Below are positions 34,374-43,102 of a stretch of DNA of 64,000 nt, piece by piece (the stretch's first letter is position 1; the number at the start of each line of letters is the position of its first letter). The stretch lies in contig CAVVKG010000007.1 in assembly GCA_963748925.1 (NCBI GenBank), forward strand, positions 434,001 to 498,000, in the 5' to 3' direction. Under the pieces are notes generated by a model. It saw only the letters and a program-made list of their open reading frames with translations, made no database searches and was not told the origin of the DNA. A program made the position numbers and the translations under genes. The stretch comes from Cryomorpha sp963748925. GTDB taxonomy: Bacteria; Bacteroidota; Bacteroidia; Flavobacteriales_D; Cryomorphaceae.

Positions 34374-35018
34374 CTTACTTTGCCCAACTTGCCGGTCTAT
34401 AAAAGTTATGGGAACTTCCACAAGCTTAAACCCTTTGCGAATGGCGTTGTATTTCATCTCAATCTGAAATGCATAACCCACAAACTCAATGTTATCAAGA
34501 TCTATGGCTTCCAGTACCTTTCGGTGATAGCAAACAAAACCTGCCGTTGCATCTTTTACCCCTATCCAAAGTATTGACCGCACATAAAGCGAGGCGAAAT
34601 ACGAAATAAGAATTCGCGTATAGTCCCAGTTTGAAACTTCTCCGCCCTTTACATAACGTGATCCGATGCTCACATCAGCCCCATCCTTGCAAGCCTGTAG
34701 CAAACGAGGCAAATCAGCCGGATTGTGTGAAAAATCCGCATCCATTTCAAAAATGTAGGTGTAGTCGCGAGCAAGAGACCATTTAAATCCGGCTATGTAA
34801 GCGGTTCCAAGGCCTTCCTTCTTTTTTCGCTCCAGCAAATGAAGCTCTTCAGAATGGGTTTTTTGGAGTTCACGCACAATATCGGCGGTGCCGTCCGGCG
34901 AATTATCATCAACCACAAGGATATGAAAATCAACATCTAAAGCGAGCACGGCTTCGACAATTCGCTGAATATTACCCTTCTCGTTGTAGGTAGGTATTAT
35001 GACTATTCCTTGATGCAA
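34317..35018 (-). CDS. Polyprenol-phosphate mannosyltransferase-like GT2 enzyme
   Basis: 233 residues. It starts with TTG at 35018; no ATG lies near, and the family N-terminus (IVIIPTYNEKGNI) begins three residues in. The GT-A fold has VVDDNSPDGT and the metal-binding DAD (93-95, EMDADFSHNP), then TAGFVCYHRK and the C-terminal RQVGQSKMSMK. It matches the dolichol/polyprenol-phosphate mannose synthase family, which makes lipid-linked mannose for glycosylation. There is no membrane tail. Its last 57 bp are duplicated at 31825-31881. Confidence 0.9.
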   Translation of the reverse strand: MHQGIVIIPTYNEKGNIQRIVEAVLALDVDFHILVVDDNSPDGTADIVRELQKTHSEELHLLERKKKEGLGTAYIAGFKWSLARDYTYIFEMDADFSHNPADLPRLLQACKDGADVSIGSRYVKGGEVSNWDYTRILISYFASLYVRSILWIGVKDATAGFVCYHRKVLEAIDLDNIEFVGYAFQIEMKYNAIRKGFKLVEVPITFIDRQVGQSKMSMKIFTEAFVGVVKMRF

Positions 35019-35124
35019 GAATAAAAATTTTGGACTAAGATAATTTAATCTGCTTTACTCGAAATTATATATTAAAAAACAATTGTGTTTTCACAGCAAA
35101 CTTTAACGATCCATTCCAAAAACA

Positions 35125-38100
35125 CTATCTAAACAGCACCATCTTACCCCATGAATCAGTAAAGTATTGCGAAGCGGCATTTTCACGCTTATCAATGGCT
35201 TCGCCGTTCAATCTGGCAATTACGCGATAAAGGTACACTCCATTCGCAAGCCTGTCTCCGTACTCATCGCGCCCATCCCATCTGTATTCTGAAAAGTTTC
35301 GTCCTATGCGAATGGTTCCAAACTCGTGTTGCATAATCTCACGAACGATTTTTCCGCTAATCGTCATAATTTGAATTTTAAATTCATCGGGAATCTGAGA
35401 ACCGGTGAGTGTAAAAATAAATTGTGTGCTCGTAGAGAAGGGGTTGGGATAATTAAGCACCTCAGAAATAGATGATTGATTTACTACTTCAAATTCAATC
35501 TGGTAGTCAATATTCCCGGAGCTATTACCTGATTTATCGGTAGCCTGAATTAAAAGACTGTACGTTCCATCTTCTTTCAACTTGGGTCTATACCAAATCC
35601 TGGCTCTATTTTTTGCGTCAGTGGCCGGAATAAACTCGAGCGAATTATCCATGTCGGTGCTAAAATAAGTTCGAACCAAAGAACCGCCCGGTGACGAAAT
35701 GAAAATTTTAAACAATGACGTGTCTGAAGGTTCGTCCATAATAAGAAATGGATTCTCGTCTTTCAGCACTATTAGTATTTCAGGGTTTGGCGCTACAATT
35801 TCACCATTGATGATGTGAATACCATCGAAAGTTACATCGAGTAAAGGATTCTGATTATCGCGGCTTACTGAAAATGGAAACTGTAGAATATTATTAAAAT
35901 GGGATTGCTCAGGTTGGTCATATCCATTCCCATTTTGGTTTCGGGGATTTACTTCCATCCACAAGGTATTCTCTCCAACAAGATTACGCGTATCAAAATA
36001 CACGCTATCTATTAAAACCTCGCCGGCTTGAAGTGAATCCTGGCGGGGATAAGGAATATCAATTCTATTTCTATCGCCGTCTTCAATCCAGTAGTGCACA
36101 AGGAGTGAATCCATATCGAGATCGCTTACATTGGTAATAGCCACAGCCAATAGACCTTTCTCACCCTGCTGCAGTTCTGTTTTCTCAAATACGAGATAGT
36201 CATTGGGGTCTACCGCGGCCTCGGGCACTTTATCGTAGAGCACATGCCAGTTATCGATTTGCAGAGGAGTAAGATTTTGTTCATCTACATGATGAGCTGA
36301 TAAACGCAGATAGGGGTAATTCTGAGCTGACACGAGAGCTGAGAGATCCACTTCGCCATCATCCGCGGAAAATTCTCCCCCGGGAATATCTGTTTCTATG
36401 CCGGAAGCGTCGATTCCAATAATTTTAATTTCTGAGATGTCACCTTCATTAATATCAAGAGAGGAAGTATTCCAACTCGCAGTTTTCCAACTTGTTGCAG
36501 GACCAATTTTTTGGGTGCTCATACTACCCTCCTTCCCGTTTGATGGGATAGCCACGTTATTAACCAGCACTTCCGTTGCTGATGATCCGTAGAGCTCATA
36601 TAAAAACGAAGGGTCTCCCTTTCGAGTAATCAGCGAAAACGGCACACTGTCCTGAGCCATCTCAGCTCCTATCATACTTGCTCCGAGTGACTCAAAAGCA
36701 GTGTAAATATCGGGCGTGTTATCCCAGTCATCGTAAGATACATTTCGCAGAGTGTAAAGAACCACATAATGATCATCGGGAATGGTTTCTGAAAGAAGTA
36801 AGTCTGCCAGTGCCTGCATCTGTGCAGGGTTATTCTGCCGATAAATAAAATAGTATTCCACTCGGGCACGGCAACTATTCACATTGGCATTCCCAAATTC
36901 GTGATCTGGATTTTCACCATTGTAATTTGTACCCCAGGCTTCGAAGGTTATTGGATCAAACACGGCCAGATGAATGGAAGGAGTGGTTCCGCAGGCGCCA
37001 TACTCTATTTCATTGGTATTGAGTACAATATTATTGGCATTAGCAAAAGAGTTTCCAATTACCTGATTTCGCAAATTCACCGAACCGCTGAAAAAATCAA
37101 CCTTTCGCTCCGGGCGATTGAATTCGGTGAGGAAATAATTGTTGTTTTTAAACTGGAAAATCTGTGCTTGTCCCCACCCTGTTTTTTCGGGTATGTATTG
37201 GAATGAGCTTTCGCGCCAAAGCGTCTCACTATCCGTAAGTTCGGCACAACGCCAAAAGTAAACTACACTATCGGGGTAATTCAGGTTGGGCTGCCAGCTG
37301 ATAACACCTCCGGTTTGAACAGTTTCCGTAGTTTGCAATAGTGGTGAATTAAACTGATCGGTGGTATCTATTTCTATTCGGTATGTTCGCTCTCCGGCCA
37401 ATGGATTTCCCGTTGAAGCTTTCAAAGTTGGATTAGGATCGGGAATAACCGCAAAGGAATACGGATAGACCGGTACTAAACCACCATTGGAAATGAAAAG
37501 ATCTTTTCCAATCACTTGATTGTTAATTTGTTCAAATCCACTGAGCTCACGAACGGCATTTTCGGGCAAATCGACAAAAACATTAAACTGGTGAAGTCCA
37601 ACACCATATTGCAAATCTACCGGAAGCCTGAACCGGGCGGTATCACGGTAATAAAGACCATCCATTTGGTAAACATATACAGAGTCGCCCACGCCCTCAG
37701 GAGTTTGGTGCTCAAGCGTTACCACGAATGGTTGATTGGTAGCTCGCGCTATATTCTTCACCGCCACATTTACGGTAAAACTGTCAATTTCGGCGGTAAT
37801 TTCCTGAGGAGTAAAAAAGATATCTTGATTTTTAATCTCAAAATCGGGGTAAGGAAATGAGTTAATCACTACCGCCGGATCTCCCTGAAGCCCCATGTCG
37901 TAGCATAGATATCTTCTTAAAACGGTGGGTGCTGCCACATTTGAGATGGTAGTACGTACCTGATCTCCGACTGTATGCCCGTAACTCTCTCTGGAAAGTT
38001 GCTTGTAAAACTCGGTACTAAACGCGTGCAAATCACCTTCAATTCCCAGTTCTACTGAAGCGAGAAAACCAATAACACCCTTCTGATTGAGAATGGTGTA

Positions 38101-40191
38101 TTTTTCGCTCGTACTACCTGCTCCCGGCCCGTGATAATCACCGCTGTAACAACCATTTCCAAGTAGAAAAGGATACTTCCCGTTCCAATCAAAATTTTGA
38201 GGATTGTCAATAGATTGGTCAAATCCTTCGGAACCAGCATGTGCAAAGAAAGTCATCAATGAAACCCCTTCATTCTCAATCAGGTTAGAAACTTCTTCAC
38301 TTACATTTATTTGAATAGGATCTGAAGTAGATTTCAAAAACGTACTTACAACCCCACCAAAACTCGAGTCTTCGATAGCTGTTTCATAGGTTGCCAGATG
38401 ATTCGCAAATCGGGTTTGCTCGGCTGTATTTCCACCGCCACCAAAATGCATAACATTCTTCATCCAAATAGCCGGTTCCTGTGCTTCAAACGATTGAAGC
38501 TTGTTGAGGTACCACTCAACTTCTTCAGGTGTTTTAGCACTAATCCTTCCAGTGCGAAGAGCGGGCTCCAGGTAGGTACTTCCCAATCCGGAAGTGAGGT
38601 AATTATCGCTTGGCGGAAATCCGAGCGAAGGCACAAGGCTGTTTTGGAAATGAATTGAATTTTTTCGTGTCCCCGGCAGGTTGCCCAGAGATGCCGTTCG
38701 GATATCTTTACCTAGAAGAAGCAGATGCTGGGGTGTGGAAGTCCACGTTTGAATCAAGAAATTGGCAAAATTCCGGATAGACAAACCACTCTTCTCTACA
38801 CCAAAACCAAATTGGTCGTAAAGTTCGTCGACATCCACCAGAATCGTATTAAAATCTTGCTGTCGAAAATTAGTGTAAGCCTGAGCCGGAACCATCAGCG
38901 ATTCATGCGTTACAATCACGAAGGCAGAGTCGACCTGAGTTTGGCCAAAATTGGTGAAAAAGCCATTATTTCCCACAGTTTCAATCCCCGATATAGATTT
39001 TACAGATGCATCTGTAACCAATAGGCAGTCAAACTCATCAGCACCGAAACTATTTGACAGAAGCGCCCTGTATTCCGTGCCATTTGCCGAAAGCGCAACC
39101 CGCTGTGAACTAGGTTTCAAAGAATAAATTCTTGGGTTCGCACCGGAAATATTGGCAAAATCAAACCGGGTTTTGCTCTGGACGTTATTCAGTCGGTATT
39201 GAAATTTAAAGAAATTAGCACCTGCCAAATCCGTGTTATGGGCATATGTAATTTCAGTTTTGGCAATCGCCTGATCATCGCGTACAAGGCCTAGCCCATT
39301 TACAACCTGATGTAGGATGGGAGTCTCGGAAGCGCCTAGATTGGCCGGCGGAATATTAAAATCGAAATTATTGATTCGGTAACCGTCATATTGGTAATTA
39401 ACCACAAGCGACTGAGCGGTTCCATATTTAACCTGGATGAAGTGATCGTTTCCGGCTTCTGCCATGTCGCTCACACCAACTACGACTGTGGTTGCTTCTG
39501 CGGTTGGTGCATTAACACCTGTGTAAGCATTGGGCGAGGGAACATTTACCGTAAGTGACGAACTGCTTAGGGTAAGCGGATTGCTTAGCCAACCCTCACC
39601 GGTAATAAACTCACTTAACGAAAGTCGGAAATTTGGCTGACTAGCCGGGGGCTGATCGAGCAACTGCGGCTGATCGTAATACCTGTTTGAAAAAACAATT
39701 TTAGACTCTTTCCAAATGTAATCTACCGGCTGATAGGCATCAAAATTCTGATCGTTTGAATTGTTAAATCTCAAGTGATTGCCACCCGGGGTAATGGTCA
39801 AAAAATACCGCGCAGTATCGTTGTAAAGGCTGTAATCAGGGTTTCCTTGCTCCTGCGGCAAGTTGTAGAGCGAAACATCTTTTCTCCCGTCGTTTTTCTC
39901 ACCAATAAACTCAATGTAATCACCTGAATTAATAACTCCGTCCTGGCCGTCGTTTACAAATATTGGAACCTCTTCCGCGAAAGCGAACATCTGAATATTA
40001 GCAGGATCGATAAGGGAGATAGGAATACCGGCTGCTACAAAATCCTGGTAGGTAACTCTATAAACACCGTCTTCAAATATTGGAATCCGGTAGTGCTTTT
40101 GGTCATAATTAATCCACTCATTGCCGAAGGGCTGACCGAAGGCAAGTACTGAAAATAGAGCAAATACTACAACAAATCCAATTTTTTTCAC
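35125..40191 (-). CDS. PorU2-type C25-family sortase-like protein of the type IX secretion system
   Basis: 1688 residues, clearly longer than the roughly 1150-1300 residues I remember for canonical PorU. Signal peptide (about 1-19, ending AFGQ). A long N-terminal beta region precedes the gingipain-like C25 domain (about 420-770), whose catalytic pair is visible: H651 in FFAHAGSEGFDQ and C681 in LLGNGCYSGDYHGP. Beta-rich modules follow, then a FlgD-like/CTD region (about 1595-1688; NYPNPFSTSTQFIF). PorU removes cargo sorting signals and links cargo to lipid at the cell surface. The 4-bp overlap with the PorV-like gene supports a working pair. Reading it as the paralogous PorU2 rests on length and the partner type. 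Confidence 0.85.
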   Translation of the reverse strand: MKKIGFVVVFALFSVLAFGQPFGNEWINYDQKHYRIPIFEDGVYRVTYQDFVAAGIPISLIDPANIQMFAFAEEVPIFVNDGQDGVINSGDYIEFIGEKNDGRKDVSLYNLPQEQGNPDYSLYNDTARYFLTITPGGNHLRFNNSNDQNFDAYQPVDYIWKESKIVFSNRYYDQPQLLDQPPASQPNFRLSLSEFITGEGWLSNPLTLSSSSLTVNVPSPNAYTGVNAPTAEATTVVVGVSDMAEAGNDHFIQVKYGTAQSLVVNYQYDGYRINNFDFNIPPANLGASETPILHQVVNGLGLVRDDQAIAKTEITYAHNTDLAGANFFKFQYRLNNVQSKTRFDFANISGANPRIYSLKPSSQRVALSANGTEYRALLSNSFGADEFDCLLVTDASVKSISGIETVGNNGFFTNFGQTQVDSAFVIVTHESLMVPAQAYTNFRQQDFNTILVDVDELYDQFGFGVEKSGLSIRNFANFLIQTWTSTPQHLLLLGKDIRTASLGNLPGTRKNSIHFQNSLVPSLGFPPSDNYLTSGLGSTYLEPALRTGRISAKTPEEVEWYLNKLQSFEAQEPAIWMKNVMHFGGGGNTAEQTRFANHLATYETAIEDSSFGGVVSTFLKSTSDPIQINVSEEVSNLIENEGVSLMTFFAHAGSEGFDQSIDNPQNFDWNGKYPFLLGNGCYSGDYHGPGAGSTSEKYTILNQKGVIGFLASVELGIEGDLHAFSTEFYKQLSRESYGHTVGDQVRTTISNVAAPTVLRRYLCYDMGLQGDPAVVINSFPYPDFEIKNQDIFFTPQEITAEIDSFTVNVAVKNIARATNQPFVVTLEHQTPEGVGDSVYVYQMDGLYYRDTARFRLPVDLQYGVGLHQFNVFVDLPENAVRELSGFEQINNQVIGKDLFISNGGLVPVYPYSFAVIPDPNPTLKASTGNPLAGERTYRIEIDTTDQFNSPLLQTTETVQTGGVISWQPNLNYPDSVVYFWRCAELTDSETLWRESSFQYIPEKTGWGQAQIFQFKNNNYFLTEFNRPERKVDFFSGSVNLRNQVIGNSFANANNIVLNTNEIEYGACGTTPSIHLAVFDPITFEAWGTNYNGENPDHEFGNANVNSCRARVEYYFIYRQNNPAQMQALADLLLSETIPDDHYVVLYTLRNVSYDDWDNTPDIYTAFESLGASMIGAEMAQDSVPFSLITRKGDPSFLYELYGSSATEVLVNNVAIPSNGKEGSMSTQKIGPATSWKTASWNTSSLDINEGDISEIKIIGIDASGIETDIPGGEFSADDGEVDLSALVSAQNYPYLRLSAHHVDEQNLTPLQIDNWHVLYDKVPEAAVDPNDYLVFEKTELQQGEKGLLAVAITNVSDLDMDSLLVHYWIEDGDRNRIDIPYPRQDSLQAGEVLIDSVYFDTRNLVGENTLWMEVNPRNQNGNGYDQPEQSHFNNILQFPFSVSRDNQNPLLDVTFDGIHIINGEIVAPNPEILIVLKDENPFLIMDEPSDTSLFKIFISSPGGSLVRTYFSTDMDNSLEFIPATDAKNRARIWYRPKLKEDGTYSLLIQATDKSGNSSGNIDYQIEFEVVNQSSISEVLNYPNPFSTSTQFIFTLTGSQIPDEFKIQIMTISGKIVREIMQHEFGTIRIGRNFSEYRWDGRDEYGDRLANGVYLYRVIARLNGEAIDKRENAASQYFTDSWGKMVLFR

Positions 40192-41282
40192 GAACCAGGA
40201 GCTTTAACCACCAGGAATTTCAGAGAGAATATATTGGAATACAAGGCTTCCGATTGATTCCCTATATCTGTTATCGCATAATCGAGGAAAAAGTTACCTA
40301 ATCGAAGTCCAACACCCAAATTAGGCTGAACGGAAATCTCTTCGGTACCTCTAAAAGTTTTTATGCGCTGAATGTTTCCAAGGCCAGCTCTAAGGTAAAT
40401 TAAATTTATGTAACTCGCTTCAAGCCCTATAAGCGGCTCTATACTAACTGGATCGGCACTTACCAAAACATTTCGCTGACCGTCGGTGCTCACAACGGCA
40501 TTTATTTCGCCCTGTAAGGAAAATTTGTTTAGCTCTTTTTTATAGGCTGCTCCCAGAATGATTTTAGGTAGGGTTATTTCAAGACCGTTTTGAGGAAGTT
40601 CGTTATCTGTAGCAATAAACACATCTTTGGTAGCGTCATCGAGCGAGTAAGTCCAGGAGTTATAAGTTGTAGTAAGATCGCGCCCCATAGCAGAAAAACG
40701 CCAGTTTTTATGTCGGTAGGTGGCTGCCAGATCTATACCGAAACCCCAGCTTTTGGCAAAATCACCGATGAAACGGTGTACTACTTTAACGTTTCCACCC
40801 ACAGAGAGTCCCGGCACTTTCATCTTCTTTGCATAGCTGAGTACAAAACCATAATCTACTGCGGAAAAGGTTGTAATACGATCGTAATTTAAATTCCCAT
40901 CTCCATCAATCAGCTGAGTGGTATTGGGAATTCCATCAACCCCAAAGCGAATTACCGAAAAGGCAAGGACGCTGGTAGAGTCTATTGGTTTAGCCACAGC
41001 ACCATAATCGTATTGGGCTATCCCGGCAAAATACTCAGCGTGCATCCCGGCTATCTCCAGGTCGGCAGTGATATCTGTAAGGTTTGCAGGATTCCAGTAA
41101 CCCGCTGTAACATCAGTAACGCTGGCCACATTGGCACCAGACATTCCGAGGGCTCTAGCTCCCACTCCAATACTCAAAAACTCGTTGCTGTACTTACGCG
41201 TCTGCGCATGAGTGACAAATGACATTCCCAAAAAAAGTATAAGCATCGAGACGAGGCCCGGACGGTAATAATTCTTCAACAT
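40188..41282 (-). CDS. PorV2/PorQ-family outer-membrane barrel
   Basis: 364 residues. Signal peptide (about 1-26, ending THAQ). The family signature is EFLSIGVGARALGMSGANVA then DVTAGYWNPANL, as in the PorV/PorQ (UPF0164-like) group, which is related to but distinct from canonical PorV. The barrel ends LYSNIFSLKFLVVKAPGS. PorV binds T9SS cargo emerging from the translocon and carries it to the PorU sortase. This gene comes first in the operon and overlaps the sortase-like gene by 4 bp, so a dedicated shuttle role is likely. The canonical PorV would be expected elsewhere in the genome. Confidence 0.82.
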   Translation of the reverse strand: MLKNYYRPGLVSMLILFLGMSFVTHAQTRKYSNEFLSIGVGARALGMSGANVASVTDVTAGYWNPANLTDITADLEIAGMHAEYFAGIAQYDYGAVAKPIDSTSVLAFSVIRFGVDGIPNTTQLIDGDGNLNYDRITTFSAVDYGFVLSYAKKMKVPGLSVGGNVKVVHRFIGDFAKSWGFGIDLAATYRHKNWRFSAMGRDLTTTYNSWTYSLDDATKDVFIATDNELPQNGLEITLPKIILGAAYKKELNKFSLQGEINAVVSTDGQRNVLVSADPVSIEPLIGLEASYINLIYLRAGLGNIQRIKTFRGTEEISVQPNLGVGLRLGNFFLDYAITDIGNQSEALYSNIFSLKFLVVKAPGS

Positions 41283-41351
41283 AAACCCGAAGTTAACGAT
41301 CGATTCTGATCTAAAACTAATTGAACGTAAAAAAATTGCATAAGGATTCGT

Positions 41352-41359
41352 TAATTTCG
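41352..41359 (+). promoter_or_regulatory. Near-consensus -7 box (TAATTTCG) close to the pssA start
   Basis: One mismatch to TAnnTTTG, with 5 nt (CGGCA) between it and the ATG at 41365, a spacing that would leave almost no leader. Confidence 0.4.
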
Positions 41360-41364
41360 CGGCA

Positions 41365-42084
41365 ATGAATGTAAAATCTCAGATTCCTAATATCATAACA
41401 CTGAGCAACCTACTTTGTGGAGCGCTTTCTGTTTATTTCGTCACGCAAGGTAATCTTCCTTTGGCGGCCATTCTAATTTTGGGTGGAGCTTTTTTAGACT
41501 TTTTCGATGGGCTGGCAGCCAGACTGTTAGGAGTGTCCGGAGAGATGGGAAAACAACTCGACTCGCTAGCCGATTTGATTAGTTTTGGTCTGGCTCCCGC
41601 ATTTATTGCGATGCATTTGGCCGGCGCTTTCGCCGAAAATCAGGAGTTTTCAATTTGGGCATTCACCCCTATTATTATTGCACCATTTGCTGCTTACAGG
41701 CTGGCCAAGTTCAATATCGACGAACGACAAACCAGCGATTTTATAGGCTTGGCCTCGCCGAGCAATGCGCTTTTTTGGCTATCCATTCCATTGATAATTG
41801 CTTACAGTGATACGAGTTCCGGGCTTGGTGGGTTGTATTTGTCTTTCGCCGAATCGCAGATAGCTGTGAACATTGTGGCATTGCTTTTCTCGATCTTGAT
41901 GGTTTCTGAAATCAGGTTTTTCTCGCTTAAATTTAAGTCTATGAAATGGACAGGAAATGAGCTGCGATTTATCCTTATTCTTGGAAGCCTTGCATTACTC
42001 CTCATTTTTGGGGTGCAGGCATTGCCGATTATATTACTTTTGTACTTTATTCTTTCTATTATTCATCACATCACTCGAAAATAA
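41365..42084 (+). CDS. pssA: CDP-diacylglycerol-serine O-phosphatidyltransferase
   Basis: 239 residues with about eight membrane segments. The CDP-alcohol phosphotransferase motif D-x2-D-G-x2-A-R-x8-G-x3-D-x3-D fits exactly as D45, D48-G49, A52-R53, G62, D66 and D70 (FFDGLAARLLGVSGEMGKQ). The opening IPNIITLSNLLCGALSVYF is typical of PssA. It makes phosphatidylserine, precursor of phosphatidylethanolamine, at the inner membrane. purS starts one base after its stop codon. Confidence 0.93.
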   Translation: MNVKSQIPNIITLSNLLCGALSVYFVTQGNLPLAAILILGGAFLDFFDGLAARLLGVSGEMGKQLDSLADLISFGLAPAFIAMHLAGAFAENQEFSIWAFTPIIIAPFAAYRLAKFNIDERQTSDFIGLASPSNALFWLSIPLIIAYSDTSSGLGGLYLSFAESQIAVNIVALLFSILMVSEIRFFSLKFKSMKWTGNELRFILILGSLALLLIFGVQALPIILLLYFILSIIHHITRK

Positions 42085-42085
42085 C

Positions 42086-42343
42086 ATGGAATTTACAGCC
42101 GAAATAGACATCATGCCATTGGAAGCTTTACTTGACCCACAAGGAAAAACGGTAACAGCAAGCATGAAAAATCTTGGACTAAACGAAATTTCAAACGTGC
42201 GTATTGGAAAGCACATCACGCTTAAAGTAGAAGCGAAAGATAAAGGTGCAGCCGAAGCTAAGGTAGATGAGGCATGCAAAAAACTACTCGCCAATCAGAT
42301 AATGGAGCGGTATAGCTTTACATTGAAGGAATTGGTGGGGTAA
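42086..42343 (+). CDS. purS: Phosphoribosylformylglycinamidine synthase subunit PurS
   Basis: 85 residues from the ATG one base after the pssA stop; longer readings would run back through pssA. It has the PurS pattern of two beta-alpha-beta halves (EFTAEIDIMPLEALLDPQGK and NVRIGKHITLKVEA), ending LANQIMERYSFTLKEL. PurS bridges PurL and PurQ, which convert FGAR to FGAM in purine synthesis. purL and purQ are not next to it. Co-transcription with pssA is implied by the spacing. Confidence 0.9.
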   Translation: MEFTAEIDIMPLEALLDPQGKTVTASMKNLGLNEISNVRIGKHITLKVEAKDKGAAEAKVDEACKKLLANQIMERYSFTLKELVG

Positions 42344-42355
42344 GTTAAACCTCTC

Positions 42356-43093
42356 TCAATCAAAAACCTTTCTTCTCAGCTCAAAGTTCTTTCCGAGATA
42401 TACCTTGCGAACCGTTTCATCGGCGGCAAGTTCTTCGGCAGTTCCCGATTTTAGGATATTTCCTTCAAAAAGTAAGTAGGCACGATCTGTAATAGACAGG
42501 GTTTCCTGAACGTTATGGTCTGTAATCAGTATGCCTATATTTTTGGTTTTAAGTGCAGCAACAATAGATTGAATATCCTCTACAGCTATAGGGTCAACTC
42601 CTGCAAATGGCTCATCGAGCAGAATAAATTTCGGATCTGTGGCGAGCGCTCGTGCAATCTCTGTTCGTCGTCGCTCACCCCCCGAAAGAAAATCGCCCCG
42701 GTTGGTACGTACATGACCTAATCCAAATTCATCAATCAGAGTTTCAAGCCTCAGCTGCTGTTCTTTCCGGGTGAGTTTGGTCATTTCCAAAACTGCCTTA
42801 ATATTATCTTCTACGCTTAATTTTCTGAACACACTAGCTTCCTGTGGCAGATAGCCTATCCCTAGTTTTGCCCTCTCGTACATGGCCCGGTTGGTTATGT
42901 CGTCATTATCTAAATAAATGCGACCGGAGTTGGGACTAACAAGCCCCACTATCATGTAAAAAGTAGTGGTTTTCCCTGCACCATTCGGACCCAGAAGCCC
43001 TACAATTTCGCCTTGAGCTACCTGAACTGAAACACCTTTTACAACAGTTCTGCTTTTGTATTTCTTTATAAGACTACCAGTTTTTAAAATCAT
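42356..43093 (-). CDS. lptB: LPS export ABC transporter ATP-binding protein LptB
   Basis: 245 residues. Walker A GPNGAGKT (35-42), the Q-loop region YLPQEASVFRKLSVEDN typical of LptB, signature LSGGERRRTEIARAL, Walker B FILLDEPFAGVDP and the switch His in LITDHNVQET. It powers LptFG to extract lipopolysaccharide from the inner membrane. It is the last gene of a minus-strand cluster after tatC and the DUF5686 gene, with a 9-bp gap to the latter. Confidence 0.95.
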   Translation of the reverse strand: MILKTGSLIKKYKSRTVVKGVSVQVAQGEIVGLLGPNGAGKTTTFYMIVGLVSPNSGRIYLDNDDITNRAMYERAKLGIGYLPQEASVFRKLSVEDNIKAVLEMTKLTRKEQQLRLETLIDEFGLGHVRTNRGDFLSGGERRRTEIARALATDPKFILLDEPFAGVDPIAVEDIQSIVAALKTKNIGILITDHNVQETLSITDRAYLLFEGNILKSGTAEELAADETVRKVYLGKNFELRRKVFD

Positions 43094-43102
43094 AAGCTTT
43101 CT

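Noticed and set aside
41957..42085. 43-residue N-terminal extension of purS
   Set aside because: The extension reads through the pssA coding end in another frame; the ATG at 42086 gives exactly the length and N-terminus expected for PurS.
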